Source: Crocinitomicaceae bacterium
Lineage (GTDB): Bacteria > Bacteroidota > Bacteroidia > Flavobacteriales_D > Crocinitomicaceae
DNA: 64,000 nucleotides
Direction: 5' to 3'
Assembly (NCBI GenBank): GCA_028689775.1
Contig: JAQVCM010000013.1
Coordinates: forward strand, 1 to 64,000
Both the position numbers and the translations under genes were made by a program. Positions within the stretch are counted from its first letter, which is position 1; the number at the start of each line of letters is the position of its first letter. Shown piece after piece: positions 16,610 to 26,474 of the stretch. Below the pieces are notes generated by a model, which had not been told where the DNA came from, did not search any database, and saw only the letters and a list, made by a program, of their open reading frames with translations.

Positions 16610-17311
16610 TCATTCTTGCATCAATTTATCAAAAACCTCCCGAATACCAACTGTCGCGGTTGACTCAATCTTTACGACTTGCTGATCAAGTTCATAAAAC
16701 TTAATCTCATTTACATTCGGGTCAATCACATATATTAAACAAGTAGCCGAAGCAAAATACGGAATTTCACTCGCTGGGTAAACCTGCATCGATGTGCCAA
16801 CTACAATCATTGCGTCTGCTTCGGAAGCTAAAACTCTTGCCGCATGCAAATGTTCTTCATTTAAAGATTCGCCAAACCAGACAATGTGAGGTCTCAATTG
16901 GCTATTTTCTTCGCAATAATCGCCTGCACAGACATCGTCTTCCCAGTGATAAATTAAATTGGGATTTTTGGTTGAACGCACTTTTCGCAATTCACCGTGT
17001 AAATGAATCACCTTGGTTGAACCAGCTCGTTCGTGCAAATCATCCACGTTTTGAGTGATGACGCTTACCTCATGGTATTTTTCTAATTCAGCAATCAACA
17101 GGTGCGCTTGATTTGGTTCAACTTCCTTTAATTGTTTTCTGCGCTTGTTGTAGAAATCTAGGACAAGCTTTTGGTCTCTTTTCCAGCCTTCTGGAGAAGC
17201 AACATCTTCCACACGGTGATTTTCCCACAAACCATTCGAATCTCTAAAAGTAGAAATTCCACTTTCTTGTGAAACGCCAGAACCGCTAAAAACAACTAGT
17301 TTCTTTTTCAT
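16610..17311 (-). CDS. Sirtuin, NAD-dependent protein deacylase (class III-like)
   Basis: 233 aa cytoplasmic enzyme removing acyl groups from lysines using NAD. Motifs are GSGVSQESGISTFRD at about 10-24 (the usual GAG is GSG), TQNVDDLHERAG at 86-97 with the NAD-pocket Asn and Asp, HLHGE with catalytic His105, HIVWFGE and VVGTSMQVYPASEI. Tyr54 and Arg57 (FYNKR) form the YxxR pair that in SIRT5 and CobB favours succinyl or other acidic acyl lysines. The zinc-binding cysteines are incomplete: the first pair is replaced by VRSTKNP, and only Cys128 and Cys133 remain, so the structural zinc is probably absent. The gene stands alone between a Panacea gene and a divergent serine hydrolase. Confidence 0.93.
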   Translation of the reverse strand: MKKKLVVFSGSGVSQESGISTFRDSNGLWENHRVEDVASPEGWKRDQKLVLDFYNKRRKQLKEVEPNQAHLLIAELEKYHEVSVITQNVDDLHERAGSTKVIHLHGELRKVRSTKNPNLIYHWEDDVCAGDYCEENSQLRPHIVWFGESLNEEHLHAARVLASEADAMIVVGTSMQVYPASEIPYFASATCLIYVIDPNVNEIKFYELDQQVVKIESTATVGIREVFDKLMQE

Positions 17312-17441
17312 TTCTTGTTCATGTTGAGATTTAAAATATCTTAAATTCTCAGAAAATTAAGAAAAAATTAGCTGGTAAATCTAAATTTAGAATAAAAACA
17401 CTAAATTCAATCTCTTGAAATGATATCAACGCAAAATCACT

Positions 17442-18548
17442 ATGAAAATCCTATTTATTCTCTTATTACTTCCAATTTTCACCTCAAATCTGATTGCTCA
17501 AAAAGATACTGCAAAAACGATAAATACTTGGTTGGTAAATGATGAATTAAAGCAAAATTACAAAATGAAATTAATGGATAGTTTAATTTCGAGTAATGCA
17601 TACAAAGAAATTTCTAGCGTGGTCGTAGCGCACAAGGGTAAAATCGTTTTTGAGAATTACTACAATGACAATAGTATAGAAACCAAGCACAATACGCGTT
17701 CTGCAACGAAAACGATTACTGGAACTATCATTGGAACTTTGCTTCAGAATGGAAAACTAAAATCTGTTCAAGAACCTGCTTCTAAGTATTCAAAAGTGAA
17801 AAATTTGAATAATCCAGATAAGCGTAAAAGCAAGATTACGATCGAAGATTTACTGACGATGTCGTCTATTTTGGAATGCAACGATTGGGAACAAAATTCA
17901 AACGGAAATGAAGAAAAAATGTACCTGATTGAAGATTGGGTGAAATTTTATTGGGATTTACCAATCAAAGGTTTTCCGGAATGGATTCCAAAACCAGCCG
18001 ATTCAAAATACGGTCGAAGTTTTAGTTATTGTACCGCTGGTGTTGTTGTTCTGGGAGATGTGATTCAAAACATAACTGGTTCTTTAGAAAAATATGCAGA
18101 TCAATCACTTTTTTCTAAATTGGGAATTACAGATTATCACTGGCAAATGACACCAACAGGAATTCCAATGACAGGCGGTGGACTAGGGTTGAAGAGCAGA
18201 GATTTACTGAAAATTGGACAATTATACTTGAATGGCGGAATCTGGAATGGTGAACAACTAATTCCAGCTGAATTTGTTAAGAAATCGATTGAACCGCATG
18301 CGGAAGTAGGTATGTTTGACTATGAATACGGTTATTTATGGTGGCTTTCTAAATTTGGTAAAGAGCAAAAAGAGAAAGCGTATTTTATGACTGGAACTGG
18401 TGGAAATAAAGTAGTAGTCATTCCAAATCTGGAATTGGTGGTTGTTTTAACAAGTACGTATTTTAATGGCGGAATGGAATCGCATAACCAAACAGCACGT
18501 TTGCTGGATGAGTTTATTGTTCCTGTAATTCAGGAGTTAATAAAATAG
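17442..18548 (+). CDS. Secreted serine hydrolase, beta-lactamase/PBP-like family
   Basis: 368 aa with a signal peptide (about 1-19, cleavage after LIAQ). The catalytic tetrad SATK at residues 87-90 supplies the nucleophile Ser87 and Lys90 of class C beta-lactamase-like hydrolases (PF00144). The second motif is Tyr196 in SFSYCTAG, where the usual YxN is YCT, and a Gly-rich third motif TGTGGNK lies near 325. Such enzymes act in the periplasm as esterases, peptidases or peptidoglycan hydrolases; the substrate here is unknown. The loss of the Asn in YxN makes beta-lactamase activity unlikely. Confidence 0.88.
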   Translation: MKILFILLLLPIFTSNLIAQKDTAKTINTWLVNDELKQNYKMKLMDSLISSNAYKEISSVVVAHKGKIVFENYYNDNSIETKHNTRSATKTITGTIIGTLLQNGKLKSVQEPASKYSKVKNLNNPDKRKSKITIEDLLTMSSILECNDWEQNSNGNEEKMYLIEDWVKFYWDLPIKGFPEWIPKPADSKYGRSFSYCTAGVVVLGDVIQNITGSLEKYADQSLFSKLGITDYHWQMTPTGIPMTGGGLGLKSRDLLKIGQLYLNGGIWNGEQLIPAEFVKKSIEPHAEVGMFDYEYGYLWWLSKFGKEQKEKAYFMTGTGGNKVVVIPNLELVVVLTSTYFNGGMESHNQTARLLDEFIVPVIQELIK

Positions 18549-18591
18549 ATCGTACGCATGTCCGTTTTAAAGTTTAAATAATGCTAACTCT

Positions 18592-19164
18592 ATGAAAGAC
18601 AATGTCTTTTTACTTTTTATTTTACTTTTTTCACCTGCTCTATATGGGCAAAGTGTTAAAAAAGTAAGATGCGCTGAAAGAGTTGTTTTTTTAGGCAAAC
18701 AACCTGTTTTCGTTGCCAAGTGGGGGCGAGAAACAAGGAAAGAAGGAAAAGGAAAACTTCACAATGGAGATTCAATTTTAATTCATTATAATCAGCAAGG
18801 TATAGAGGTTTCAATCATTAAAAATAAGACAACTCAAAAAATCTATTCGTGTGAAGCAGAAGCGGAGTTCGAAAAGTTTACAATCAGCGTATATGAATAT
18901 GATTTTGACAGAGATGGAGAAAACGAAATTATCATTGTCGATTCGCCTGAACCAATGATTTTTATGGTCTACGTTTATAAAAATAGTTCGATCGACGTTT
19001 GTAAAAAGGTAGGAGAATTTGAAGGGCAGATTGGCGTGTATTTGAATAAAAATCGGATTAGTTTGCCAGTCGGATCAGGCGGAACAGGTGAAGAATATCT
19101 TTTTATCAATAGAGCTTTTGAAAAAGTAAAATTTAAGAGTCGCTTCTTTTTCATAGATGGCTAA
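18592..19164 (+). CDS. Secreted protein of unknown function with EF-hand-like DxDxDGxxE motif
   Basis: 190 aa with an N-terminal signal peptide (about 1-20, ALYGQ). The mature part is beta-rich and contains YDFDRDGENEIIIVD near residues 103-117, which matches the calcium-binding DxDxDG loop of FG-GAP/VCBS-type or dockerin-like repeats. No wider domain is recognised. It follows the serine hydrolase by 43 bases on the same strand and may share its transcript. Confidence 0.65.
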   Translation: MKDNVFLLFILLFSPALYGQSVKKVRCAERVVFLGKQPVFVAKWGRETRKEGKGKLHNGDSILIHYNQQGIEVSIIKNKTTQKIYSCEAEAEFEKFTISVYEYDFDRDGENEIIIVDSPEPMIFMVYVYKNSSIDVCKKVGEFEGQIGVYLNKNRISLPVGSGGTGEEYLFINRAFEKVKFKSRFFFIDG

Positions 19165-19409
19165 ATCATAGATATGCAGCAAGTTCTAGAAATGTAAATC
19201 ACACTAAATCTCATAAGAATCCACATCGGTGTCATCCTGTTCTTTTCCAGTTTTTCGTTCTCGTAAAGTTAAGGTGTGATTTTGATACTTAAATGTAGGT
19301 TTCAACGATTTTAAGTTTCAGCAATTTGCTTATCGTGTTGTTAATCAAAAGCTTTAAACTAAAAGATTTAATTGTGTGCATTTTATGTAACTAATTTGAT
19401 GTTTTAAAC
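19165..19409. other. Intergenic region upstream of the first hybrid kinase
   Basis: No gene seen. A 9-bp inverted repeat, AAATCACAC at 19196-19204 and GTGTGATTT at 19274-19282, brackets about 70 bases. It could be a long-range hairpin or a pair of regulator sites, but evidence is thin. Confidence 0.3.
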
Positions 19410-19417
19410 TATATTTG
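19410..19417 (+). promoter_or_regulatory. -7 promoter box for the first hybrid kinase
   Basis: TATATTTG matches TAnnTTTG and lies 28 bases before the start codon at 19446. Confidence 0.5.
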
Positions 19418-19445
19418 GCGTTACAACTAAGCCTGATCTTTCGCG

Positions 19446-22400
19446 ATGCAACTCAAAAATACACTCTTTTTCTTTCATTTAATTTTTATATCGTTCTTTA
19501 GTTTTTCTTTCGCGCAACAAGACCATGAAGCTTTTAGAAAAGAAGCAGAAGCAATAAAGAAATCTATCAAAAATGTAAAAACAGATGTTGAACGCATCGA
19601 TTTGAAAAACATGTTAGGCCGTGTTTATGTTCAAATGAAGGATTATGACCAAGCAATGCAAATTGCACTTGAAAACAAACTACTTGCTGAAAAAATAAAA
19701 TACGGAAAAGGTAAAACTGCTGCTCAAGTGTGCATTGGTGAGATATACCGCTGTCAAGATAATTTTAAAAAATCAAATTCATCTTTTGATGAAGCGCTGA
19801 CATTAGCTAAAACACACCAGGATTTATTTTCAGAAGCTTTAATTTACGATCAACTCGGACATTTGTTTTGGTCAAAAAAAGATACCCTTAAAGCCATTTC
19901 CAACCATGAAAAAGCGCTTCAACTCAGAAAACAATTGGATAACTACATTCATATTGGAGAATCTTATTCAAACATCGCACAAATATATAATGCGCAAGGC
20001 AAGACCAAAGAAGCATTGCAATATTTTCAGAATGGTTTAAAGTATTTTCAGAAAACCAATCGATATGAAAAGATTGCGTGGGGAGCAGGAAATGTTGGAA
20101 TGATGCAAAATTGGTTAGGAAATAGAAAAGAAGCTTTGAAATATTTCATTATCGCTAATGATAATTATGAAAAAATTGGAAATAACGAAGGGTATGTCTG
20201 GATGAGTAATTCAATTGCGAATATTTACAACACCATATTCGATTTTGAAAATGCATTTAAATACATTGAAAAAATACGCAAAAACCATGCAATGACCAAG
20301 AGTATTAATGGGTTTGCCGACGCTCATATACTTGAAGGAAATATTCATTTTAATATGAAAAATTTCGAAAAATCGAGCATTCAGTATAAAAAAGCAAATG
20401 AAATTTATAAAACGATCAATGATTCTATCGGTATCATGAATTCTTTGATTAGCATGGGGACTGTAAATTTTGAATTAAAAAATTACCAGCAAGCATTCCA
20501 GAATACACATTTATCTTTGACATTTGCTTCTTTGCTCAATCAATATCGGATTATTGCACAATGTAATTTGATGCTAGGAGATATTTACAAAGCAACCGGT
20601 GAATCTAAAAAAGCAAGAGAAAGTTTACGAGCAGCATATAATTATTACAAAGAATCAGAATCAATTAACGGTTTATCTGCTGTATATAAGTCACTTGCAA
20701 AACTAGATAGCATCGATGGAGATTATATGTCAGCATTTGAAAATTACAAAAAATTCATCCATTATAGCCAAATCTATAAAGTTTCAGATACTGATACCGA
20801 AAAGATTGCGATGCGTTATAAGTTTGAAAAACAACAAGCACTCGATGCTTTAGAACTGAAAAATAAGAAAACGGAACGAAATGCAGCAATTTTTGGTTTG
20901 ATATTAACTACTTTTCTCATTGTAGTTTTAGTTTATTTCTTCCGTTTGAGAAATAAGAAAATCAAAATTGAAAAGGAGAAAATAGACCTGCAAAAACTGG
21001 ATATTGAACGTATTAAAGAAACAGAACTGTTTAAATCTAGATTCTTAACCAACATCACGCACGAATTTAGAACACCTTTAACATTGATTAAAGGACATTT
21101 AGAGGTTTTAAAAGAAAATGGAAGAGGTGAAGATCAATTTAGATTTGATGAAATGGACAACAATGGAAGTCGTTTGTTGCAGCTCATTAATCAATTGTTG
21201 GATTTGTCCAAAATGGAAAGTGGAGAATATAAATTGAATTATCGTTCGGGAAATATCATCAATGAAACCATTGCTCTTTCTCAATCGTTTCAATCTTTGG
21301 CAGATCAAAATCAGGTGGAATTAATCATCAACAAAGATTTGGCTGATGTGGAATTGGCAAAAAGTTTTAATTATTCACAAGAAGCTTTGGCAAGCATCAT
21401 CGCCAACTTGCTGTCTAATTCATTTAAATTTACACCTGCAGGCGGCGTAATTACAGTAGATATTTTGATAGATTCTCCAGCTATTTTCCGCATCCAAGTT
21501 TCTGATACAGGAAAGGGAATTCCGGCAGCTTCCTTGCCTAAAATCTTTGATCGATTTTACCAAGTAGATCAGACCGATCAACGTTCGTACGAAGGTTCTG
21601 GAATTGGTCTGGCATTGGTGAAAGAATTGGCGCTGATTCACGGAGGAGATGTTTCAGTTGAATCAATTGATGGAAAGGGATGTGTCTTTACAGTTGTTTT
21701 GAAAAGCTCAAGCGATGCCGAAGCAATTGAAAAAGTAGAAATACAGAAAACAAAAATCATTTCTGAAGTGAGTTATCCTACTGACGAAGAAGATTTTGCG
21801 GTAAAAGATTCAGATCTTCCTTTGATTTTAGTGGTGGAAGATCACCAAGAATTGAGACGATTTATCATTGATAACATGGGCGCTGAATATGTTTTTGCTG
21901 AAGCCGTGAATGGTCAAGAAGGAATTCAAAAGGCAGAGGAATTAATGCCTGATTTAATCATCAGCGACGTGATGATGCCCGATATTGATGGTTTGGAAAT
22001 GTGTCAACACCTCAAAGCGAATAAAATTACTTCGCACATTCCGATCATGTTGTTAACTGCTAAAGCAGACGATGCCGATAAAATTATGGGACTCGAAATG
22101 GGTGCAAACGATTATCTGACCAAGCCTTTCTCTTTGGCGGAAATTAAATTGCGGGTAAAAAACATTCTAAATTTAAGACAATTACTTCGCGAAAAACTAG
22201 AAGGATCAGTCATTCTTAAAACCACGAAAATTGATGGCTTAAATAAAAGTGATGCTGCTTTTATTGAAAAAATTCAAGAGATAATTCGTAAAAATTTATC
22301 GAACAGTCAATTAGATGTTCCGCTTTTAGCTGATTTGATGTTTTTATCGGTTAGTCAATTTGGACGAAAACTGAAAAACATGACGGGCAAAAGTCCTGCA

Positions 22401-22562
22401 GAATACATTAGAAACTACAAACTTCAAGAAGCAGTTCAGTTTTTAATAGATGGAAAATCAGTTGCCGAAACGGGATATGAAATCGGATTTGCCGACACCG
22501 TTTATTTTAGTAAAGTATTCAAGAAACATTTTGGATATCCACCTTCTGAAGTAAATAAATAA
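19446..22562 (+). CDS. Hybrid two-component sensor: TPR, histidine kinase, receiver, AraC-type regulator (copy 1)
   Basis: 1038 aa, one-protein signalling system. In order: signal peptide (1-23), periplasmic TPR repeats at about 45-445, one transmembrane helix at about 480-499, HisKA with phospho-acceptor His539 in FLTNITHEFRTPL, and HATPase with N-box ANLLSNSFKFTP, DTGKGIP and GSGIGLALVKELALIHGG. Next come a receiver domain with Asp841 in LIISDVMMPDIDGL and Lys in YLTKPF, and an AraC DNA-binding domain at about 935-1038 ending YFSKVFKKHFGYPPSEV. It resembles Bacteroidota hybrid systems but senses through TPRs rather than a beta-propeller. No polysaccharide locus is adjacent. A close paralogue lies 0.5 kb downstream. 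Confidence 0.95.
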   Translation: MQLKNTLFFFHLIFISFFSFSFAQQDHEAFRKEAEAIKKSIKNVKTDVERIDLKNMLGRVYVQMKDYDQAMQIALENKLLAEKIKYGKGKTAAQVCIGEIYRCQDNFKKSNSSFDEALTLAKTHQDLFSEALIYDQLGHLFWSKKDTLKAISNHEKALQLRKQLDNYIHIGESYSNIAQIYNAQGKTKEALQYFQNGLKYFQKTNRYEKIAWGAGNVGMMQNWLGNRKEALKYFIIANDNYEKIGNNEGYVWMSNSIANIYNTIFDFENAFKYIEKIRKNHAMTKSINGFADAHILEGNIHFNMKNFEKSSIQYKKANEIYKTINDSIGIMNSLISMGTVNFELKNYQQAFQNTHLSLTFASLLNQYRIIAQCNLMLGDIYKATGESKKARESLRAAYNYYKESESINGLSAVYKSLAKLDSIDGDYMSAFENYKKFIHYSQIYKVSDTDTEKIAMRYKFEKQQALDALELKNKKTERNAAIFGLILTTFLIVVLVYFFRLRNKKIKIEKEKIDLQKLDIERIKETELFKSRFLTNITHEFRTPLTLIKGHLEVLKENGRGEDQFRFDEMDNNGSRLLQLINQLLDLSKMESGEYKLNYRSGNIINETIALSQSFQSLADQNQVELIINKDLADVELAKSFNYSQEALASIIANLLSNSFKFTPAGGVITVDILIDSPAIFRIQVSDTGKGIPAASLPKIFDRFYQVDQTDQRSYEGSGIGLALVKELALIHGGDVSVESIDGKGCVFTVVLKSSSDAEAIEKVEIQKTKIISEVSYPTDEEDFAVKDSDLPLILVVEDHQELRRFIIDNMGAEYVFAEAVNGQEGIQKAEELMPDLIISDVMMPDIDGLEMCQHLKANKITSHIPIMLLTAKADDADKIMGLEMGANDYLTKPFSLAEIKLRVKNILNLRQLLREKLEGSVILKTTKIDGLNKSDAAFIEKIQEIIRKNLSNSQLDVPLLADLMFLSVSQFGRKLKNMTGKSPAEYIRNYKLQEAVQFLIDGKSVAETGYEIGFADTVYFSKVFKKHFGYPPSEVNK

Positions 22563-22808
22563 GAGCCGTACAATTCATGAAGTGCGATCGTGCTGAAATT
22601 GCTTTCGGAATAGCAGTCCATACGAGGTATTCGAAAAGCGGAAGAATAAACGAGTTAACTCCAGCTTTCCGATTAACCGTTTTTTAGTACGCTGTGCTTA
22701 CATGATGTAGGCATCAACTAACTACAACTGTTTTTTGCGTGAAAATTACCAAGTTTTTGACCCGTTTTCACCTGTAAAATCTAGATCTTAAACCTAATTT
22801 TGCATCTG

Positions 22809-22955
22809 GATAAAGGAGTGATATTTCACAACACAAACATTTTCCAACAAGAAAGGGATGTCTTGTTATTTTAAACCGAAATGTAGTTGATGACTGTCAT
22901 GAGATGCCTAAACCACTATTCAAAAAATGCGGATTGTATTTCAATCCGCATTTTT
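22809..22955 (+). ncRNA. Candidate small RNA downstream of hybrid kinase 1
   Basis: An intergenic block with a TAnnTTTG box (TAATTTTG at 22795-22802), about 150 transcribed bases and a strong terminator at 22924-22955, with no reading frame. It shares ordered blocks with the region after kinase 2: ATCAACT (22713), CTGTTTTT (22728), ATTACCAAGTT (22745), GAAAGGGAT (22851), AAATGT, CCTAA and an AAAATGCG...CGCATTTT terminator. The RNA itself is inferred. Alternatively the blocks are a duplicated promoter region or an extended 3' end of the kinase transcript. Confidence 0.4.
22924..22955 (+). terminator. Strong intrinsic terminator
   Basis: AAAATGCGGATTG at 22924-22936 pairs perfectly with CAATCCGCATTTT at 22942-22954 over a 5-nt loop, then T/A-rich sequence. 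The A and T flanks let it work on both strands. Confidence 0.85.
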
Positions 22956-23075
22956 ATTTATCTTAGCTCGTTCAAAAGAACGGCAAATAGAATGTTTTGA
23001 TTTTTAAAATAAAAGTATGTCAAACAACGTAGGTGGATTTATTAAAGTTATTTTGTTCGAGAATCGTTGAGAAAT

Positions 23076-26000
23076 ATGCAAAATAAATTATCTTTTATTA
23101 TTTCGATTTTTATAATCATTCCAATTTTTACTTTTGCTCAAAAAGTTGATCAACAGCAAAAAAAGAAAATCGATTCGCTGAATTATCTCTTGAAAAACAA
23201 AAACAGCGATACTTCACGTGTCAATAACCTGAACGAGTTAGCCGCCATTTACATTGAGAAAGCGATGTATGCCGAAGCAATGATTTTGGTTAAAGAATCC
23301 AAAACCATTTCAGAAAAAAATAATTTCGAAAATGGGAAAATTAATTCGTATTCAATTATAGGAGATATTTTAAAGAATCAGGGCCAAGTTGATCACGGAA
23401 TTGATTATTTATACAAAGCACTTAAAATCACAAAAAGCAAACGAAATTTAACCCAGGAATCGTATGTTTATGACCAGCTAGGTCTCGCATATTGGACCAA
23501 AGGTGATACCTTGTCTTCGCTTGAAAATCATCGAAAATCGTTGCAATTGCGAGAAAAAGTAAACAATACTTTCCGCCAAGCGCAATCCAATGGAAACATT
23601 GCGATGATTTATTCTGCCCAAGGAAAGTTAAAAGAAGCTATTGCTTATTACAAAGCATCCTTAAAATTCTACAATCAAATCAATGAACCTTCTCGCAGCG
23701 CGTGGTCTGCTGGTAATATTGGCTTGATGAATTATTGGCTTGGAAACACAGACGATGCTTTAAAGTATTACATCATTTCCCTTGATAAATACACAGAAGG
23801 GCAGGAAAACGATGGAATTATTTGGATTAGTGGTCAAATATCGATGGTTTACAAAAGTATATCGGACTTCGAGAATGCTTTAAAATATGCTGAAAAGGTA
23901 CATCAGATTTATTTAAAAACGGGAGATGAAATTGGTATCGCAGAAGCATTTGCTTTGAAAGCGAATATTTATTTTGAAATGAAAGATTTTCAGAAAGCTA
24001 TGAAGACTTTTGAAGAATCCTTTAAAGTTTTTGCTCAAAATGGAGATTCTCTTGGCATTATGAATTCTCTTCTTTCCTTGGGTGAAGTTTATTTTCAATT
24101 GAAAAAATACGACATTTCTTTAGAAAACATTCAGAAAGCTCTGAAAATTGCAGAAAAGAGCAATCAAGTTCGAGCGGTCGCAAAATGTAAAATGATTCTT
24201 GGTGCACTCTATACCGTTAAAGGAAAAAGTAATACCGCAAGAAAATGGTTGACAGAAGCCTTAACTGTTTTCAATTCAACAGGTTCGACGAGTAATTTGC
24301 CTTTCACGTACTTGTATTTGTACAAAGTAGATAGTTTGGATGGCAATTTCTCGGCTGCATTAGAAAATCATCAACACTATATTTATTACCGAGATAAGCA
24401 GCTGTCAACAACCACGGACACCGAAAAGGTTGCGATGCGTTATGAGTTCGAAAAGAAGGAAACCATCGCGGCTTCAGAGTTAAAAAACAAGCAAACGGAA
24501 CGAAATGCAGCGATTTTTGGACTTATTCTGACTACCATTTTGACGGTGGTTTTGATCTATTTTTTCAGATTAAGAAATAAGAAAATCAGCATTGAAAAAG
24601 AGAAAATTTTGCTTCAAAAAAGAGATATTGACCGAATGAGAGAAACGGAGCAATTCAAATCTCGTTTCTTAACTAACATCACGCACGAATTTAGAACTCC
24701 ATTGACCTTGATTAAAGCGCATCTCGAAGTTTTGAAAGAAAATGGGCGAGAAGAGGATAAAGCTCGTTTTCAGGAAATGGACAACAACGGAAGTCGTTTG
24801 CTACAACTAATCAGTCAATTGCTTGATTTGTCCAAAATGGAAAGTGGTGCTTACAAATTGAAGTATCGTGCAGGAGACATCATCAATGAATCGATTGCGC
24901 TGGTGCAATCGTTTCAGTCTTTGGCGGATCAAAAAGAAATCGCGCTAATTTTGCGGAATGAGCTGAACAAAGAATTGAATTCAAATCAATTCGTTTATTC
25001 TCAAGAAGCGCTCGCCGTTATCATTTCAAACCTGCTATCCAATGCATTTAAGTACACTCCAAAAAATGGTACGATTACCATTGATTTGAATTTTACAGAT
25101 TCAGAAACCTTGACTTTACAAGTAACAGATAGCGGAATTGGAATTTCTGAAGATTACTTGCCATTTATTTTTGAACGATTTTATCAAGTAGATCAACCAA
25201 CACAACGAACTTTTGAAGGATCGGGAATCGGTTTGGCTTTGGTGAAGGAGCTTGCAATGATCCACGGAGGTGATGTTGCTGTTTTATCACCAAAAGATCA
25301 AGGCTGTATTTTCACGGTGACATTGAAGAGCGCTATAAATCAGGTTGATAAAGAGATGGTGCCAAGCTCGGAATCCATTCAATCACAATCCAATAGTTCT
25401 CCGCAGGATGAGTTGGAGGAAGAAAATGAAATTCCATTGATTTTAGTGGTAGAAGATAAAATGGAACTGCGAAGATTTATCATCGAAAATTTAGGTTCTG
25501 AATATCGCTATGCAGAAGCGGAAAATGGTAAAATTGGTATAGAAGTAGCCGAAAAATTAATGCCCGATTTAATCATCAGCGACGTCATCATGCCAGAACT
25601 TGATGGCTTGGAAATGTGCGGATATCTTAAAAATAATCGCGCAACTTCTCACATACCACTCATTTTATTAACTGCAAAAGCAGATGAAATAGACAAGTTA
25701 ATTGGTTTAGAAACGGGGGCAAACGATTACCTGACAAAACCTTTTTCATTGGCTGAAATAAGACTTCGTGTTAAAAACATGCTTCATTTACGAACTGTTT
25801 TACACAAAAATTATGAAGGAAATCAAATTCCACGACCGGATAACGCGAACGTATTAAATAAAAAAGACACCGAGTTTTTAGAGATTATGAACCAAACCAT
25901 TCAAGCGAATCTATCGAGTCAATTGTTTGGAGCAACTGAATTATCTGAACAGATGTTTTTATCAGTTAGTCAATTCAATCGAAAAATAAAAAGCATTACA

Positions 26001-26177
26001 GGCATTACGACCGCAACCTATATTCGCAATTACAAACTGCAAAAAGCAGTGGAAATGCTAATGGAAGGCAGACAAGTTGCTGAAACAGCTTGGGAAATTG
26101 GTTTTGGAGATCCTGTTTATTTCAGTAAAGTCTTCAAAAAACATTTCGGATATCCGCCTTCTGAAGTAAAAAAATAA
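23076..26177 (+). CDS. Hybrid two-component sensor: TPR, histidine kinase, receiver, AraC-type regulator (copy 2)
   Basis: 1033 aa from the ATG at 23076; a TTG three codons upstream is less likely. The architecture equals the upstream paralogue: signal peptide, TPR sensor (about 45-445), one transmembrane helix, HisKA with His537 in FLTNITHEFRTPL, HATPase (SNLLSNAFKYTP, DSGIGIS, GSGIGLALVKELAMIHGG), receiver with phospho-Asp in LIISDVIMPELDGL, and AraC domain ending HFGYPPSEVKK. The membrane segment and kinase core are nearly identical to copy 1, while the TPR sensor and AraC recognition helices differ more. This suggests a tandem duplication followed by divergence of input and target sites. 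Crosstalk or heterodimers between the two are possible. Confidence 0.95.
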   Translation: MQNKLSFIISIFIIIPIFTFAQKVDQQQKKKIDSLNYLLKNKNSDTSRVNNLNELAAIYIEKAMYAEAMILVKESKTISEKNNFENGKINSYSIIGDILKNQGQVDHGIDYLYKALKITKSKRNLTQESYVYDQLGLAYWTKGDTLSSLENHRKSLQLREKVNNTFRQAQSNGNIAMIYSAQGKLKEAIAYYKASLKFYNQINEPSRSAWSAGNIGLMNYWLGNTDDALKYYIISLDKYTEGQENDGIIWISGQISMVYKSISDFENALKYAEKVHQIYLKTGDEIGIAEAFALKANIYFEMKDFQKAMKTFEESFKVFAQNGDSLGIMNSLLSLGEVYFQLKKYDISLENIQKALKIAEKSNQVRAVAKCKMILGALYTVKGKSNTARKWLTEALTVFNSTGSTSNLPFTYLYLYKVDSLDGNFSAALENHQHYIYYRDKQLSTTTDTEKVAMRYEFEKKETIAASELKNKQTERNAAIFGLILTTILTVVLIYFFRLRNKKISIEKEKILLQKRDIDRMRETEQFKSRFLTNITHEFRTPLTLIKAHLEVLKENGREEDKARFQEMDNNGSRLLQLISQLLDLSKMESGAYKLKYRAGDIINESIALVQSFQSLADQKEIALILRNELNKELNSNQFVYSQEALAVIISNLLSNAFKYTPKNGTITIDLNFTDSETLTLQVTDSGIGISEDYLPFIFERFYQVDQPTQRTFEGSGIGLALVKELAMIHGGDVAVLSPKDQGCIFTVTLKSAINQVDKEMVPSSESIQSQSNSSPQDELEEENEIPLILVVEDKMELRRFIIENLGSEYRYAEAENGKIGIEVAEKLMPDLIISDVIMPELDGLEMCGYLKNNRATSHIPLILLTAKADEIDKLIGLETGANDYLTKPFSLAEIRLRVKNMLHLRTVLHKNYEGNQIPRPDNANVLNKKDTEFLEIMNQTIQANLSSQLFGATELSEQMFLSVSQFNRKIKSITGITTATYIRNYKLQKAVEMLMEGRQVAETAWEIGFGDPVYFSKVFKKHFGYPPSEVKK

Positions 26178-26311
26178 TTTCACTTAACTTCTTAGTTCGT
26201 TGATAATCAACTCTAGCTGTTTTTAAGTTCTGGAGTGTGCACAATATTGACCAACATTGTGACGATAATTTACCAAGTTAGATCAGTGGCAAACCCATAT
26301 CTTTGCGGTCA

Positions 26312-26474
26312 GGAATTAGAATGTTAATTGATTTTCAGCAATCATTTTTAGAGAAGTAGGAAAGGGATAGCTTACTTGATAAAACTCTAAAATGTGCGCA
26401 CTGATATTATAAATCCTAACACTTCACTGGTTTTAGATTAAAAATGCGATTCATTTAAAGGATCGCATTTTTTT
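26312..26474 (+). ncRNA. Candidate small RNA downstream of hybrid kinase 2
   Basis: The counterpart of the block after kinase 1. TATCTTTG at 26298-26305 is an exact TAnnTTTG box, followed by about 160 bases without a frame and a terminator at 26440-26474. Shared blocks are ATCAACT (26206), CTGTTTTT (26217), ATTTACCAAGTT (26268), GAAAGGGAT (26360), AAATGT and CCTAA in the same order. Transcription is inferred from promoter box plus terminator only. Confidence 0.4.
26440..26474 (+). terminator. Intrinsic terminator
   Basis: AAAATGCGAT at 26441-26450 pairs with ATCGCATTTT at 26462-26471 around an 11-nt loop, followed by further Ts. Confidence 0.8.

Noticed and set aside
17442..18548. Antibiotic-inactivating beta-lactamase
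   Set aside because: The SxxK motif is present but the YxN and KTG motifs are not canonical; general serine hydrolase is the safer call.
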